DNA from: Vicingaceae bacterium | Lineage (GTDB): Bacteria > Bacteroidota > Bacteroidia > Flavobacteriales_E > Vicingaceae | DNA: 64,000 bases | NCBI GenBank assembly: GCA_019429185.1 | Contig: JAHYJH010000002.1 | Span: 1 to 64,000, forward strand | Reading direction: 5' to 3' | Part shown: positions 36,318-44,969 of the stretch, in pieces | Position numbering within the stretch: position 1 is the stretch's first letter | Layout of the letters: the number at the start of each line of letters is the position of its first letter | Position numbers and translations under genes: made by a program | Notes under the pieces: model-generated | The model's database searches: none | The model's input: only the letters and a program-made list of their open reading frames with translations | What the model was told of the DNA's origin: nothing

Positions 36318-38314
36318 TTCATTTTAACTTTTAAAAGTTGAGCATTAATAGCCACAACAATGGTACTTAAACTCATTAATACCGCCCCCACAGCTGGACT
36401 AAGCATAATGTTCCATTGATATAAAACACCAGCTGCCAAAGGAATGGCAAGAATGTTATATCCTGCTGCCCACCATAAGTTTTGTATCATTTTATTATAG
36501 GTGGCTTTACCAAATAAAATCAGGTTGGCAATATCTTTTGGGTCGGAGTTTACTAGTATTATATCCGCTGTTTCTGCTGCTACATCTGTTCCTGAACCTA
36601 CGGCAATACCTACATCTGCTTGAGCCAATGCAGGAGCATCATTTACTCCATCGCCTGTCATTGCTACAAATTCACTTTTTTCTTGCAGTTCTTTCACTTT
36701 TTCTAATTTTTCATGTGGCAAAACATTGGCTAAAAAGCCGTCCATTTTTAATTCATCGCTTACTTTTTGAGCTATTTTTTCGTTGTCGCCCGTAAGTAGT
36801 AAATTTTTTATTCCCGCTTCTTTAAGTATTTGAATAGCTTCAAAAGAACTCTCTCTTATTTGGTCGGAAAAAGTAAAATATCCTACTATTTCTTTTTCTA
36901 TCAACATATAAACTACCGTTCCTGTAAATTTATCTTCATTATCAGTAACACTAATATTCTGTTCTTTCAGATAATTAGGACCTACTACTTTAATGTTTTT
37001 ACTTTCTACAATTCCTTCTAACCCTTTACCAGGAAGGTACTTAAATTTATCTGATGTCGGAATTTCGATGTTTAGTTCTTTCACTTTTCGCATCAACCCA
37101 GCTGCAATATAATGTTCGGAATGTTGTTCGATACCAGCTGCCAAGCGTAATAATTCATTTTCATCAAAATTTGAATTCAATACTTTTACTTCTTGCAATT
37201 CATGTGAACCTTTTGTAAGTGTTCCTGTTTTATCAAAAATAATAGTTGTAATTAATCGTGCATTTTCAAAAGCTGTTCGGTTGCGAATAAGTAACCCTTT
37301 TTGAGCAGAAATAGAAGTAGAAATAGCCACCACCAAAGGCACAGCCAAACCCAAGGCATGTGGACAGGAAATAACCATTACCGTAACCATTCTTTCTAAT
37401 GCAAATACAAAGGGGAAACCCAATAATAACCAAACTACAAGCGTAATTATACCGCCACCCAACGCAACAAATGTCAATACCTTTGCTGCACGGTCAGCAA
37501 AATTTTGTGTTTTAGATTTCACTTTTTGAGCATCTTCTACCAATTTAATTACTTTATTGAGGTAATTATCCTTTCCAGTACTTTCTACTTTTATAGTAAG
37601 AGAGCCATTTCCATTAACTGCTCCACCTATCACTTTACTGTCTTTTTCTTTTTTAACAGGTTGGCTTTCGCCTGTAAGCATACTTTCATCAAGGTAACTT
37701 TCTCCATCTGTAACAATACCATCAACTGGAACTTTTTCTCCTGGTTTAACCCGAATCATATCCCCAATTTTTAAATCTCCAACAGGCATTTCATGAGTTT
37801 CTCCATCTACCAAATGGTGGGCAGTTGAAGGCATCATCTTTACCAATAACTCCAATGATCGGGATGCACCCATAACCGATTTCATTTCAAAGTAATGTCC
37901 AATAAGCATAATGTCTATCAGGGTAGCCATTTCCCAATAAAAATCCATACCTTTTAATCCAATAGTAATGGCAACACTGTATGCCCAAGCTACAGAAATA
38001 GCCACACCGATTAAGGTCATCATGCCAATCGCATTGTCTTTTACTTCATCATAAAGTCCTTTGAGGAAAGGATAACCACCATAAATAAAAATGAAGGTTG
38101 AAAGGATAGCTAAGACATATTTATCTCCGGGAAAAGCCAATTCAAAACCCATCCACTGCTGCACCATGTGTGACAATGCAAGCACAGGAATGGAGATTAT
38201 GGTACAAATTACAAATCGCTTCCAAAAATCAGAAACATTATGTCCTGCATGTTTATCATGACTATCTGAATTTGTCTCTTTTGAATGATGATGGTGATGA
38301 TTGTGATTTTCCAT
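36314..38314 (-). CDS. copB: CopB-type copper-translocating P1B ATPase
   Basis: Exports copper (or another soft/borderline metal) from the cytoplasm. 666 residues. The N-terminus is His-rich ([17 protein letters not shown]) in place of an HMA domain. TGES in the actuator domain, the transmembrane CPH motif (C317-P-H), the phosphorylation site D361 in DKTGTLTKG, and the hinge [22 protein letters not shown]. The CPH triad with a His-rich tail indicates the P1B-3/CopB subgroup rather than CPC-type CopA. It lies upstream of and overlaps the nuclease gene; an AAA ATPase gene precedes it. Confidence 0.93.
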   Translation of the reverse strand: MENHNHHHHHSKETNSDSHDKHAGHNVSDFWKRFVICTIISIPVLALSHMVQQWMGFELAFPGDKYVLAILSTFIFIYGGYPFLKGLYDEVKDNAIGMMTLIGVAISVAWAYSVAITIGLKGMDFYWEMATLIDIMLIGHYFEMKSVMGASRSLELLVKMMPSTAHHLVDGETHEMPVGDLKIGDMIRVKPGEKVPVDGIVTDGESYLDESMLTGESQPVKKEKDSKVIGGAVNGNGSLTIKVESTGKDNYLNKVIKLVEDAQKVKSKTQNFADRAAKVLTFVALGGGIITLVVWLLLGFPFVFALERMVTVMVISCPHALGLAVPLVVAISTSISAQKGLLIRNRTAFENARLITTIIFDKTGTLTKGSHELQEVKVLNSNFDENELLRLAAGIEQHSEHYIAAGLMRKVKELNIEIPTSDKFKYLPGKGLEGIVESKNIKVVGPNYLKEQNISVTDNEDKFTGTVVYMLIEKEIVGYFTFSDQIRESSFEAIQILKEAGIKNLLLTGDNEKIAQKVSDELKMDGFLANVLPHEKLEKVKELQEKSEFVAMTGDGVNDAPALAQADVGIAVGSGTDVAAETADIILVNSDPKDIANLILFGKATYNKMIQNLWWAAGYNILAIPLAAGVLYQWNIMLSPAVGAVLMSLSTIVVAINAQLLKVKMK

Positions 38315-38352
38315 ATTTTTATGTGTTGGTATTTATTAATTGTTGTTTTTCA

Positions 38353-38892
38353 TCATTTCATGTTTTTCAATATAAATTCTACTCGTTCTTCTGGAGGAAT
38401 TACAGGAACAAAAACTATCGGACAAGGAAATGTTTTATACACTTTGATTATTAAGTTGTGAATACGAATTTGTTCTTCTTCATCTTCTAATCTGGCATAA
38501 TCATTAATTAAAGGAAGCCTGTCCAAAATAAATATCTTACTATAGCAATATTTGTTACACTGTTCAATCAATCTCTTATCATATTCAAGACCTAAAAATT
38601 GATAATATGCCAGTGCATCAGGTAAGGCTCTATCTAAAAAAACAATATCATTAGGGTTTAATACTGCTTCTTGTTCAATTTGCATATCTAAAACACCCCT
38701 CTGAAAAACCTTTTTATTCTCCTTTATTTCCTCAATAGTTTTACCTTTTATTTTTTGAGTATCAATATAATGCCTAGCGTGTTCAATAGTTGTTTTATAG
38801 CCTCTTTTTGCAAGAATATCAACAACGGTTGTTTTTCCTGTACACGGTCCGCCCGTAATCACATTCCAGTTCGTTTTTATTTCTTTTTGCAT
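38353..38892 (-). CDS. AAA family ATPase (AAA_28-like), in the copper operon
   Basis: About 179 residues from MQKEIKTNWNV. The ORF-track start overlaps the HMA gene and adds about 56 unsupported residues. Walker A is TGGPCTGKTT (near residue 11), then HARHYIDTQ, FLDRALPDALAYYQFLG (Walker B-like DR) and a C-terminal region of the nucleoside-kinase-like type. The family is often predicted to be a nucleotide kinase or NTPase. It lies between the HMA protein and copB genes, on the same strand. A start at 38940 (MKEKSK), overlapping the HMA stop, is an alternative. Confidence 0.78.
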   Translation of the reverse strand: MQKEIKTNWNVITGGPCTGKTTVVDILAKRGYKTTIEHARHYIDTQKIKGKTIEEIKENKKVFQRGVLDMQIEQEAVLNPNDIVFLDRALPDALAYYQFLGLEYDKRLIEQCNKYCYSKIFILDRLPLINDYARLEDEEEQIRIHNLIIKVYKTFPCPIVFVPVIPPEERVEFILKNMK

Positions 38893-38923
38893 ACTAAATG
38901 TTAAACTGTAAATAAAAACATGT

Positions 38924-39328
38924 TTACTCTTTTCTTTCATACTGGCAACAACCTGGTAAAGCATTATAAACATCTTCCGAAGCTTTATTAAATTGTGTGT
39001 CGTGTCCTGCTGCTGCAATTTTTTCACTAACCGTATTGATGGAATAATTATTTTTGCCAAAAATGATGTCGCTAAATTTTACCGATAATACGTTGGTTTC
39101 AACATCCCAATTAGCTTCCTTAACTCCATCCACACTAAGGGCAGCTTTTTCAATTCTTTTTTTACACATACCACAGTTTCCATAAACGGTAAGAGTGGTA
39201 TTCACTAATTCTTCTTGTTTTTCTTGAGTAATTGTGGCATTAGTTTCTTGACCAATTACTGGTTGGACAGTTAATACACTGCATAGCATAGCTGCTACAG
39301 TTCCTACTTTTAAAATTTGTTTTTTCAT
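38924..39328 (-). CDS. Periplasmic heavy-metal-associated (HMA) domain protein
   Basis: 134 residues. Signal peptide (VGTVAAMLCSVLTVQPVIGQ), then one HMA domain (about 43-110) with the metal-binding CxxC in GNCGMCKKRIEKAALSVDG and the usual VKEANWDVETNVLSVKF. A C-terminal Cys pair (LPGCCQY) is shared with other Bacteroidota members. Likely a periplasmic copper chaperone or buffer serving the efflux system. It begins the transcription unit leading through the ATPase to the nuclease. Confidence 0.88.
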   Translation of the reverse strand: MKKQILKVGTVAAMLCSVLTVQPVIGQETNATITQEKQEELVNTTLTVYGNCGMCKKRIEKAALSVDGVKEANWDVETNVLSVKFSDIIFGKNNYSINTVSEKIAAAGHDTQFNKASEDVYNALPGCCQYERKE

Positions 39329-39358
39329 GGTTTATTATTTTGGTTTAGTGATTATTTT

Positions 39359-39907
39359 TTAGTCTTGAACTTTATTAAGTACATTTTGTACAATATTTAT
39401 TTGAATATCATCTTCAATAACTATATTTTTCAGATTGAACCCCAAATCATTTTTATTGATATTAAATTTAAGTGTTAACAGACATGAATAAGTACCTCGG
39501 TTAGAAATATGCTCTAAATGCCCTGTCCCTTTAATTTTATTATTGTTTGTTGAGAGTACTCCTTCTACATTAAAATCAATAGGAGAATGTCCTTCTGTAT
39601 CAATACTTTCAATATCTAATTTACCTTCATATTCAATAATGTCATATTTTAATTGGGCAAGTTTTTGATCGAGTGAATCTATCCCTGTTTTAAAATTTGA
39701 TTTATTCATTTTTATAGTAAATCTAGCTGTTTCATAATTAAGGTGTATAACTAACTCTTTATTTGTGATTTTTAAAATAGAATCATTAGAAACTACTGTT
39801 ATTAACATATTTCCATTTTGAGTACGATAAACATCTTGTGCATTAACTTGAGGCAAAAAAATTAACCAGTTTATGATAAAAGCAGTTATGTAGATTGATT
39901 TTCTCAT
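39359..39907 (-). CDS. YceI-like periplasmic protein
   Basis: 182 residues. Signal peptide (IYITAFIINWLIFLPQVNAQ), then a beta-rich YceI/lipocalin-like domain: TIKMNKSNFKTGIDSLDQKL, IEYEGKLDIESID, FNVEGVLSTNNNKIKGTGHL. YceI-type proteins bind isoprenoid-like or other hydrophobic ligands, and they commonly appear in metal-stress loci. It is separated by 6 bp from the upstream nuclease-like gene, so the two are probably co-transcribed. Confidence 0.78.
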   Translation of the reverse strand: MRKSIYITAFIINWLIFLPQVNAQDVYRTQNGNMLITVVSNDSILKITNKELVIHLNYETARFTIKMNKSNFKTGIDSLDQKLAQLKYDIIEYEGKLDIESIDTEGHSPIDFNVEGVLSTNNNKIKGTGHLEHISNRGTYSCLLTLKFNINKNDLGFNLKNIVIEDDIQINIVQNVLNKVQD

Positions 39908-39913
39908 AATAAT

Positions 39914-41158
39914 TTAAATTGATTTTGCTATCTTTTCTAAAATACCTTGGTCTGTTCCAAATTTGCATATCGCATCACAATTGGCTCTTAGTTCTGAAAA
40001 TAGGATATAGTTGATATTTATTTTTGAATTCTTAATAACCGGTCTATTCAATTGTTGAATTACATCTTTTTCACGATTATCAGGAATGATAATATAAAAC
40101 ACCTCGTTACCAGTTCCAATACTAAAATGCAAATCGGATAAACGTAAAATTCCCGAATAAATACTAGTACTTTTTTCTACTTCAAAAGCTCCAACAATTT
40201 TATTCGTTCCCTTTTGAAACCAAACCACATCAATTAGTTTTATGGTGTTTTGGGTGTCTTTGTCGGTTGCTAATTCCGGAAATTTATTAAGTGAAATAAA
40301 AGAGAAATTTTGATTGTTAAAAGATTTACTTTTGTCATTACTGGCAGGAGTAACATCATAACCCAAGGATGCACCTATTTTTAGCAAATGGTATTGCATT
40401 TCATTATGAAGATTTTCTTCTAATTTTTCTTCCTGAATTTCTTTCTGACGTTTTAAAATATTTTTTTCAAATTTTATTCGTTCTTCTTCGCTTAAATATT
40501 CGTCATTTCCAAGCAACATTTTTTGTGCCCCTATTTCAAAACACAACCCTGCAATTGCACCTAAATCATTAGATAATTCATCTTTATGTTTGTTGTTGGT
40601 TTCTTTTAATGTTTCTCTAATTTTTAAGTATTCTGTCCAACTGCCTAACTTCTTTTTATCTTTAAATAAAAAGTTAAATCCGTTGAGAATAGCTGTATTG
40701 AAAGGCGGAAACCAAGTAGGGTGCAAAAAATATAGAATACTCGCTACTGCCGGACCTAATCCTTTTATTTTAAGTTCGTCTAATTTTACTATTTCTTTTA
40801 AAACTTGCTCTTCGGTTTTAGCGTTGATGGCATTTTCTAAAAATTGACCAAAAGCAATTTTATTTGTTTGATTTTCGTAAATATCAGGTATTCGTAATTT
40901 TGGTTTCCAATAAAAAGGATGAGCAACACCAACAAAAATTTGTTTTTGTTCGGCAATGCAACTCAACACAAATTCTAAACTACTCCCTTTAAAATCGTTT
41001 GGGAAAGTGTTGCTTTTTATATCTTCAATAACTTGAAAAACACCTCTACGAATGGTTCGGAATGCTTTCAAACGCTGGTCATTATCAGTAAACCAAGTAG
41101 TGTAAACACTTTCAGTATCAGATTTATACTGTTGAATTATTGGAGATAGGTTATTCAT
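39914..41158 (-). CDS. Predicted restriction-endonuclease-like protein
   Basis: 414 residues. The N-terminal helical part has a helix-hairpin-helix-like block ([16 protein letters not shown], about 132-150) resembling the DNA-contacting region of base-excision/restriction-type proteins. A charged coiled-coil-like linker spans about 215-265. The C-terminal nuclease-fold region holds [13 protein letters not shown] and [21 protein letters not shown], matching the D-(E)xE/K pattern of PD-(D/E)xK nucleases. No methyltransferase or specificity partner is near. It lies in the metal island between a YceI-like and a PepSY-like gene. Nuclease fold likely, target unknown. Confidence 0.68.
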   Translation of the reverse strand: MNNLSPIIQQYKSDTESVYTTWFTDNDQRLKAFRTIRRGVFQVIEDIKSNTFPNDFKGSSLEFVLSCIAEQKQIFVGVAHPFYWKPKLRIPDIYENQTNKIAFGQFLENAINAKTEEQVLKEIVKLDELKIKGLGPAVASILYFLHPTWFPPFNTAILNGFNFLFKDKKKLGSWTEYLKIRETLKETNNKHKDELSNDLGAIAGLCFEIGAQKMLLGNDEYLSEEERIKFEKNILKRQKEIQEEKLEENLHNEMQYHLLKIGASLGYDVTPASNDKSKSFNNQNFSFISLNKFPELATDKDTQNTIKLIDVVWFQKGTNKIVGAFEVEKSTSIYSGILRLSDLHFSIGTGNEVFYIIIPDNREKDVIQQLNRPVIKNSKININYILFSELRANCDAICKFGTDQGILEKIAKSI

Positions 41159-41288
41159 TTTTAGTTAAGGGTATTTATCCAATTAATAATTTCTTTTTTT
41201 TTGATTTTCAGTTAGTTTTGAATTTCTATGCATATTGTATAACTTGATAAAAGCATTTCTTCCTCTTTAATTTGATTAACAATGGCTT

Positions 41289-41663
41289 TTAATGTTGATG
41301 ACCTCCATTACTTCCACTTGGAGTAACTGGTGTTGATTTTTTTTCTTTTCCAGTATAATAAAATTCTTTCTCTTTTTTCTTGCTCATTAATTTCCCATTC
41401 GAATTATAAATCAAATAATAAACAAGAGTTTCTGATGAATTTTTATCTCTTCGGATAGTTAATAAATAGGTAAGTACTCCTTTTTCATCTGTTTTCTGTA
41501 GGATAGAAGCAAACGAATACTCATGAAATTTATGGTGTAGTTGCTCTTTTACCTGTTTTGGTAAACTATCGAGTGATATTTTTTGCTCTGTTTGTGCAAA
41601 GCAAGTAGTTATACAAACTATTGAAAAAACAATAAAGGATAATATGATTTTTAGTTTTTTCAT
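41289..41663 (-). CDS. Small secreted PepSY-like protein
   Basis: 124 residues. Signal peptide (IILSFIVFSIVCITTCFAQ), then a short alpha/beta domain (LDSLPKQVKEQLHHKFHEYSFASIL; VLTYLLTIRR) of the PepSY/BLIP-like kind, and a polar tail ending in HQH. Placed downstream of the CusB-like gene, with a 50-bp palindrome between. Probably a periplasmic accessory of the efflux locus. Confidence 0.65.
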   Translation of the reverse strand: MKKLKIILSFIVFSIVCITTCFAQTEQKISLDSLPKQVKEQLHHKFHEYSFASILQKTDEKGVLTYLLTIRRDKNSSETLVYYLIYNSNGKLMSKKKEKEFYYTGKEKKSTPVTPSGSNGGHQH

Positions 41664-41692
41664 CTGTTTATATTTTGGTGTTTTTTATCGGT

Positions 41693-41742
41693 CTCCCGAT
41701 AGTTCCGATTCCGATAGCTATCGGAACTATCGGAATCGGGAG
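41693..41742. repeat. 50-bp composite palindrome
   Basis: Left arm CTCCCGATAGTTCCGATTCC.. and right arm ..GGAACTATCGGAATCGGGAG are built of repeated CCGATAG / CTATCGG units around a GATAGCTATC core. It lies between 41289 and the CusB-like gene and would form a strong stem in the mRNA. A shorter relative (TCCCGATAACTATTGGGA) sits inside the repeat at 14821. Confidence 0.85.
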
Positions 41743-41800
41743 TAAGTCGCCTATAATCATTCTCCTGTGTGTTAAACTTTTTAGCATGGCTCGTTTCATT

Positions 41801-43627
41801 TTAATTTGTTTTAATAGTTGCTTTTACTTCTCCACACTTCAACATTTTTTTTCCGAAATATGGATTTTTAATCTCTTTTTCTAAGCTTAACCAATATCCT
41901 CCATTATTCTCGTTTGCCATGGGGCAATGTTCGATATAAAGTGTGTTTTCACCTTCCATCTGAACACCTAATTTTTGAACCGCATCAGAAAGTGATTTAC
42001 TAATCGTTAAAAAGTGGTTGCGTTGCTCTTCAATATTTACAGCTTTTTCTAGTAATTTCAATGCTTTGTTTAAACTGTTCAATGCTTTCATCCATTCATT
42101 ATGAGCATCTTCCATCACCAAACTCATATCTACTGTTTTTAATGATTTTTGAATTGCCTTTACATCTGTTTGAATGTTAGCATTATCATTAGTAAGTTTT
42201 TCTTTAAGCAACAGGTAACTACTTACTACAGTTCCCAATTGTGATTTGAATTTCGTAGGGATTTTTGATTTATCAATCATTACTTCATTTTCCATATCCA
42301 TTCCTGACATATTCCTCTTTTCATTGTCATCTTCTCCTCCCATATCCATTCCATTATGCCCTCCTGTGGCAACTTTTCCTCCAGTTGGATTCATCATACT
42401 TTTTTTGGAACTTAATTGAGCAGAAGCGTCAATTCTAAACACTCCATTTACTGCTATTTCTTCACCTTCTTCCAATCCGTTTTTAACCACATAAAATTCA
42501 CCAACATCTTCTCCTAAAATAATTTCCCGATACACAAAAGATGTCATTTCTCTATTTGGAACTTTAACATATACTACTGCTCGTTTACCTGTCCAAAGTA
42601 CAGCTGATTTTGGTATAATTATTTCATTTTTAACACCTTTTAAATCAGCTTGTATAATTCCATTGGCATACATTTCCGGGAGTAATTTTAATTGTGAATT
42701 GGTTACTTCCACTCTTATATTGGTAATTCTTGTTTTAGCATCAACAAATGGATCAATATAATTAACCCTTCCATTATAGGTATTTCTTGGCTCTCCATTA
42801 ATGGTAAAAGAAATCTTATCTCCTTCATGAATCCAGGGCAAATCTGTTTCATAAGCTTCAAACATTACCCAAACCTTACTCAAATCTGCTAAATCGAACA
42901 AAGGAGTACCTTCTTTTACGTAATCTCCTAATTCAACATTTCTTTTCATTACAATACCTGAGTAATCTGCCAACACATCTATTTCTTGAACAACTTCACC
43001 TTTATTTTCAATGGCTTCTATTTGATTATCGTTTAATTTCCAAAGCTTTAATTTATTTTTGGAAGCCTGATAGAGTTCTGGATAGGTAGTTTTTGATTTA
43101 ATGGATTCAAACAACTCTTTTTGAGCTGTAACTAACTCTGGTGAATATATTTTAGCAATTTTTTGCCCCTTTACTATTTTTTCACCAGTAAAATTTACAT
43201 ACAGTTTTTCAATTCTGCCAGGTATATGAACCGCCTGCGTATTTAATAGCCGTTCATCGGGTTTAATTTTACCTAATAATCGAATTTCCTTTTCAGGTTT
43301 AGATTTCTCTACCACCATAATTTGGATTGCGGCCAATTTCATGGCCTCTTCAGTCATGCTAACTTCATTTGGGTCGGATGCTGCCTGATTATTATCATCA
43401 GCTAAAATTAAGTCCATTCCACAAATAGGGCATTTTCCCGACTTATCCATTCGTATTTGTGGATGCATGGAACAAGTCCATATTTGATGTTCAGATTCCT
43501 CGATGTGTTGATGTTCAGATTCTTTAGCTTCATCAGTTACCGAAGGGCTAATTAATTTTCCAATAATTATTCCTACTATTAATACGATAATAAGTAAGAC
43601 CCATTTATTTTTAAATATATTTTTCAT
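41801..43627 (-). CDS. cusB: CusB-like periplasmic adaptor with metal-binding and DUF3347 domains
   Basis: Membrane fusion protein linking the RND pump to its outer-membrane channel. 608 residues from MKNIFKNKW; the listed start lies inside a repeat and adds nine residues. An N-terminal anchor (VLLIIVLIVGIIIGKLI) is followed by a metal-binding domain (WTCSMHPQIRMDKSGKCPIC), a barrel-sandwich/lipoyl and beta-barrel region, and a Met-rich stretch (GMDMGGEDDNEKRNMSGMDM). The C-terminal DUF3347-type helical domain ends with a Cys-containing HCPMANENNGGYW. The extra domains are a Bacteroidota-style expansion for copper handling. Confidence 0.93.
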   Translation of the reverse strand: MKNIFKNKWVLLIIVLIVGIIIGKLISPSVTDEAKESEHQHIEESEHQIWTCSMHPQIRMDKSGKCPICGMDLILADDNNQAASDPNEVSMTEEAMKLAAIQIMVVEKSKPEKEIRLLGKIKPDERLLNTQAVHIPGRIEKLYVNFTGEKIVKGQKIAKIYSPELVTAQKELFESIKSKTTYPELYQASKNKLKLWKLNDNQIEAIENKGEVVQEIDVLADYSGIVMKRNVELGDYVKEGTPLFDLADLSKVWVMFEAYETDLPWIHEGDKISFTINGEPRNTYNGRVNYIDPFVDAKTRITNIRVEVTNSQLKLLPEMYANGIIQADLKGVKNEIIIPKSAVLWTGKRAVVYVKVPNREMTSFVYREIILGEDVGEFYVVKNGLEEGEEIAVNGVFRIDASAQLSSKKSMMNPTGGKVATGGHNGMDMGGEDDNEKRNMSGMDMENEVMIDKSKIPTKFKSQLGTVVSSYLLLKEKLTNDNANIQTDVKAIQKSLKTVDMSLVMEDAHNEWMKALNSLNKALKLLEKAVNIEEQRNHFLTISKSLSDAVQKLGVQMEGENTLYIEHCPMANENNGGYWLSLEKEIKNPYFGKKMLKCGEVKATIKTN

Positions 43628-43636
43628 TTTTTTTAG

Positions 43637-43711
43637 TTTTTGGCAAGGGGTCATGCCCCCTTGTTTTAGTTAGCTACATAGTTTTTTGGCAAGGGGTCAT
43701 AACCCTTTGTT
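43637..43711. repeat. Tandem hairpin repeat between cusC and cusB
   Basis: Two copies, TTTTGGCAAGGGGTCATGCC.. (43637-43665) and TTTTGGCAAGGGGTCATAAC.. (43684-43711), each containing a small palindrome (AAGGGG / CCCCTT). They occupy nearly the whole 87-bp intergenic spacer. Confidence 0.8.
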
Positions 43712-43714
43712 AAG

Positions 43715-44959
43715 TTATCTTCCTAATAAATAAGTTGTAAAAGCCACGGCAGCATTTTTGTCGATGATGGCTTTTTCTTTTTCCAATTCATATTTTAACA
43801 ATTGTCTTTCCATACGCAGTACTTCATCAAAATCTTTTGCATCGGTAGAATAAGAAATCATTAAAACATTCAGTGCTTTTTTGGCTAACTCAGCTTGTTT
43901 GCTATTTAAAGCAATTCTTCTGTCCGCATCATTAAAATCTGTTGTAATGTTTTCATAAATAGTAGTCAGTTTATTTTTTGTCTCATTTTTTAAATGGGTC
44001 TGCTCTTCTTGTTCATATTGAGCTTCACGAATCATAGCCGAATACTTTTTACGATAAAGTGGAATGCTAACAGAAACCATCGGAAACACCAAAATATCTT
44101 TTCCATTATCATTTGAACTTAAAGCCATTGTAGAAGTTCCTTTTCCAACAGAAGTATAACTAACTCCAACTCCAAATTTGGGCATTCCCATTTTTTTGGC
44201 GACATCCTCTTTACTGGTAAAAGCATCCATTTTAAAATCAATACTTTTTATGGTATGATTTGCCAGCAAAATGCTATCTAATGTAATTTGTTTATCAAAA
44301 GGCATTTCATCCTGAGCCAAATTTTCAGGTGCAAGTAAGGCAACTTCTTGATTCAGTAAATTGTTAAATTTAACTTGTAGTGTACTTTTTTTATCTAACA
44401 TCAAGAATAACTGATTTTCTAAATCGTTAATTTCAATTTCTACCCTTAACTCGTCTGCAATGGTAGATTTACCTGCTTCAATTTTAATTAGTGATATACT
44501 TTTAAAGGTTTGTAGAATGGATAAATTCTCACGAGTAATTGCAATTGCTTTGTTAATGAAATAATAATTGTAATACGTAGTTTTCACTTCAAAAAACAAG
44601 TTCGATTTTTCGTTCTCAAACGCTTCATATTTCGCTTTTGCCATATTGGTTGCAGCATCACCTTGTTTTTTAAGTAACCCAAACCAAGGAAATTGTTGTG
44701 TTAAGGAAACATTCCAGTTTTGAGGACCAACCTTTGTTTCGGGTGTTGAGATAAAATAGCTAAAAGCCACTTGTGGGTCAGGCAAAGCAGTAACTTGTGG
44801 TACTTTTTCCATTGCCACCATATAATCACTAAATTTTGCTTTTAACCCTGGATTATTTTCAGCAGCGATTTTTAAATAACTGTCTAATTCATTTTGAGCC
44901 TGAACGATTTGTACGAGCAACAGCATAAAAAGACTTAAATATATTTTTGTATTTCTCAT
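43715..44959 (-). CDS. cusC: TolC-family outer-membrane channel of the Cus-type efflux system
   Basis: 414 residues. Signal peptide (IYLSLFMLLLVQIVQA), then an outer-membrane efflux protein domain with long amphipathic helices (LDSYLKIAAENNPGLKAKF; SDYMVAMEKVPQVTALPDPQ; QFPWFGLLKKQGDAATNMAK), typical of heavy-metal TolC proteins. It ends FTTYLLGR. It lies 10 bp downstream of the RND gene, clearly one operon. Length is close to the Cus/Czc family norm. Confidence 0.92.
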   Translation of the reverse strand: MRNTKIYLSLFMLLLVQIVQAQNELDSYLKIAAENNPGLKAKFSDYMVAMEKVPQVTALPDPQVAFSYFISTPETKVGPQNWNVSLTQQFPWFGLLKKQGDAATNMAKAKYEAFENEKSNLFFEVKTTYYNYYFINKAIAITRENLSILQTFKSISLIKIEAGKSTIADELRVEIEINDLENQLFLMLDKKSTLQVKFNNLLNQEVALLAPENLAQDEMPFDKQITLDSILLANHTIKSIDFKMDAFTSKEDVAKKMGMPKFGVGVSYTSVGKGTSTMALSSNDNGKDILVFPMVSVSIPLYRKKYSAMIREAQYEQEEQTHLKNETKNKLTTIYENITTDFNDADRRIALNSKQAELAKKALNVLMISYSTDAKDFDEVLRMERQLLKYELEKEKAIIDKNAAVAFTTYLLGR

Positions 44960-44969
44960 CTTTTCTTTC

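Noticed and set aside
36314-38314. CopA-type (CPC) assignment for the P-type ATPase
   Set aside because: The membrane motif is CPH and the N-terminus is His-rich without an HMA domain, which fits CopB.
41675-41884. Plus-strand ORF across the 50-bp palindrome
   Set aside because: Its Ile/Pro/Gly-rich start is only a translation of the palindrome units, and it runs antisense into cusB.
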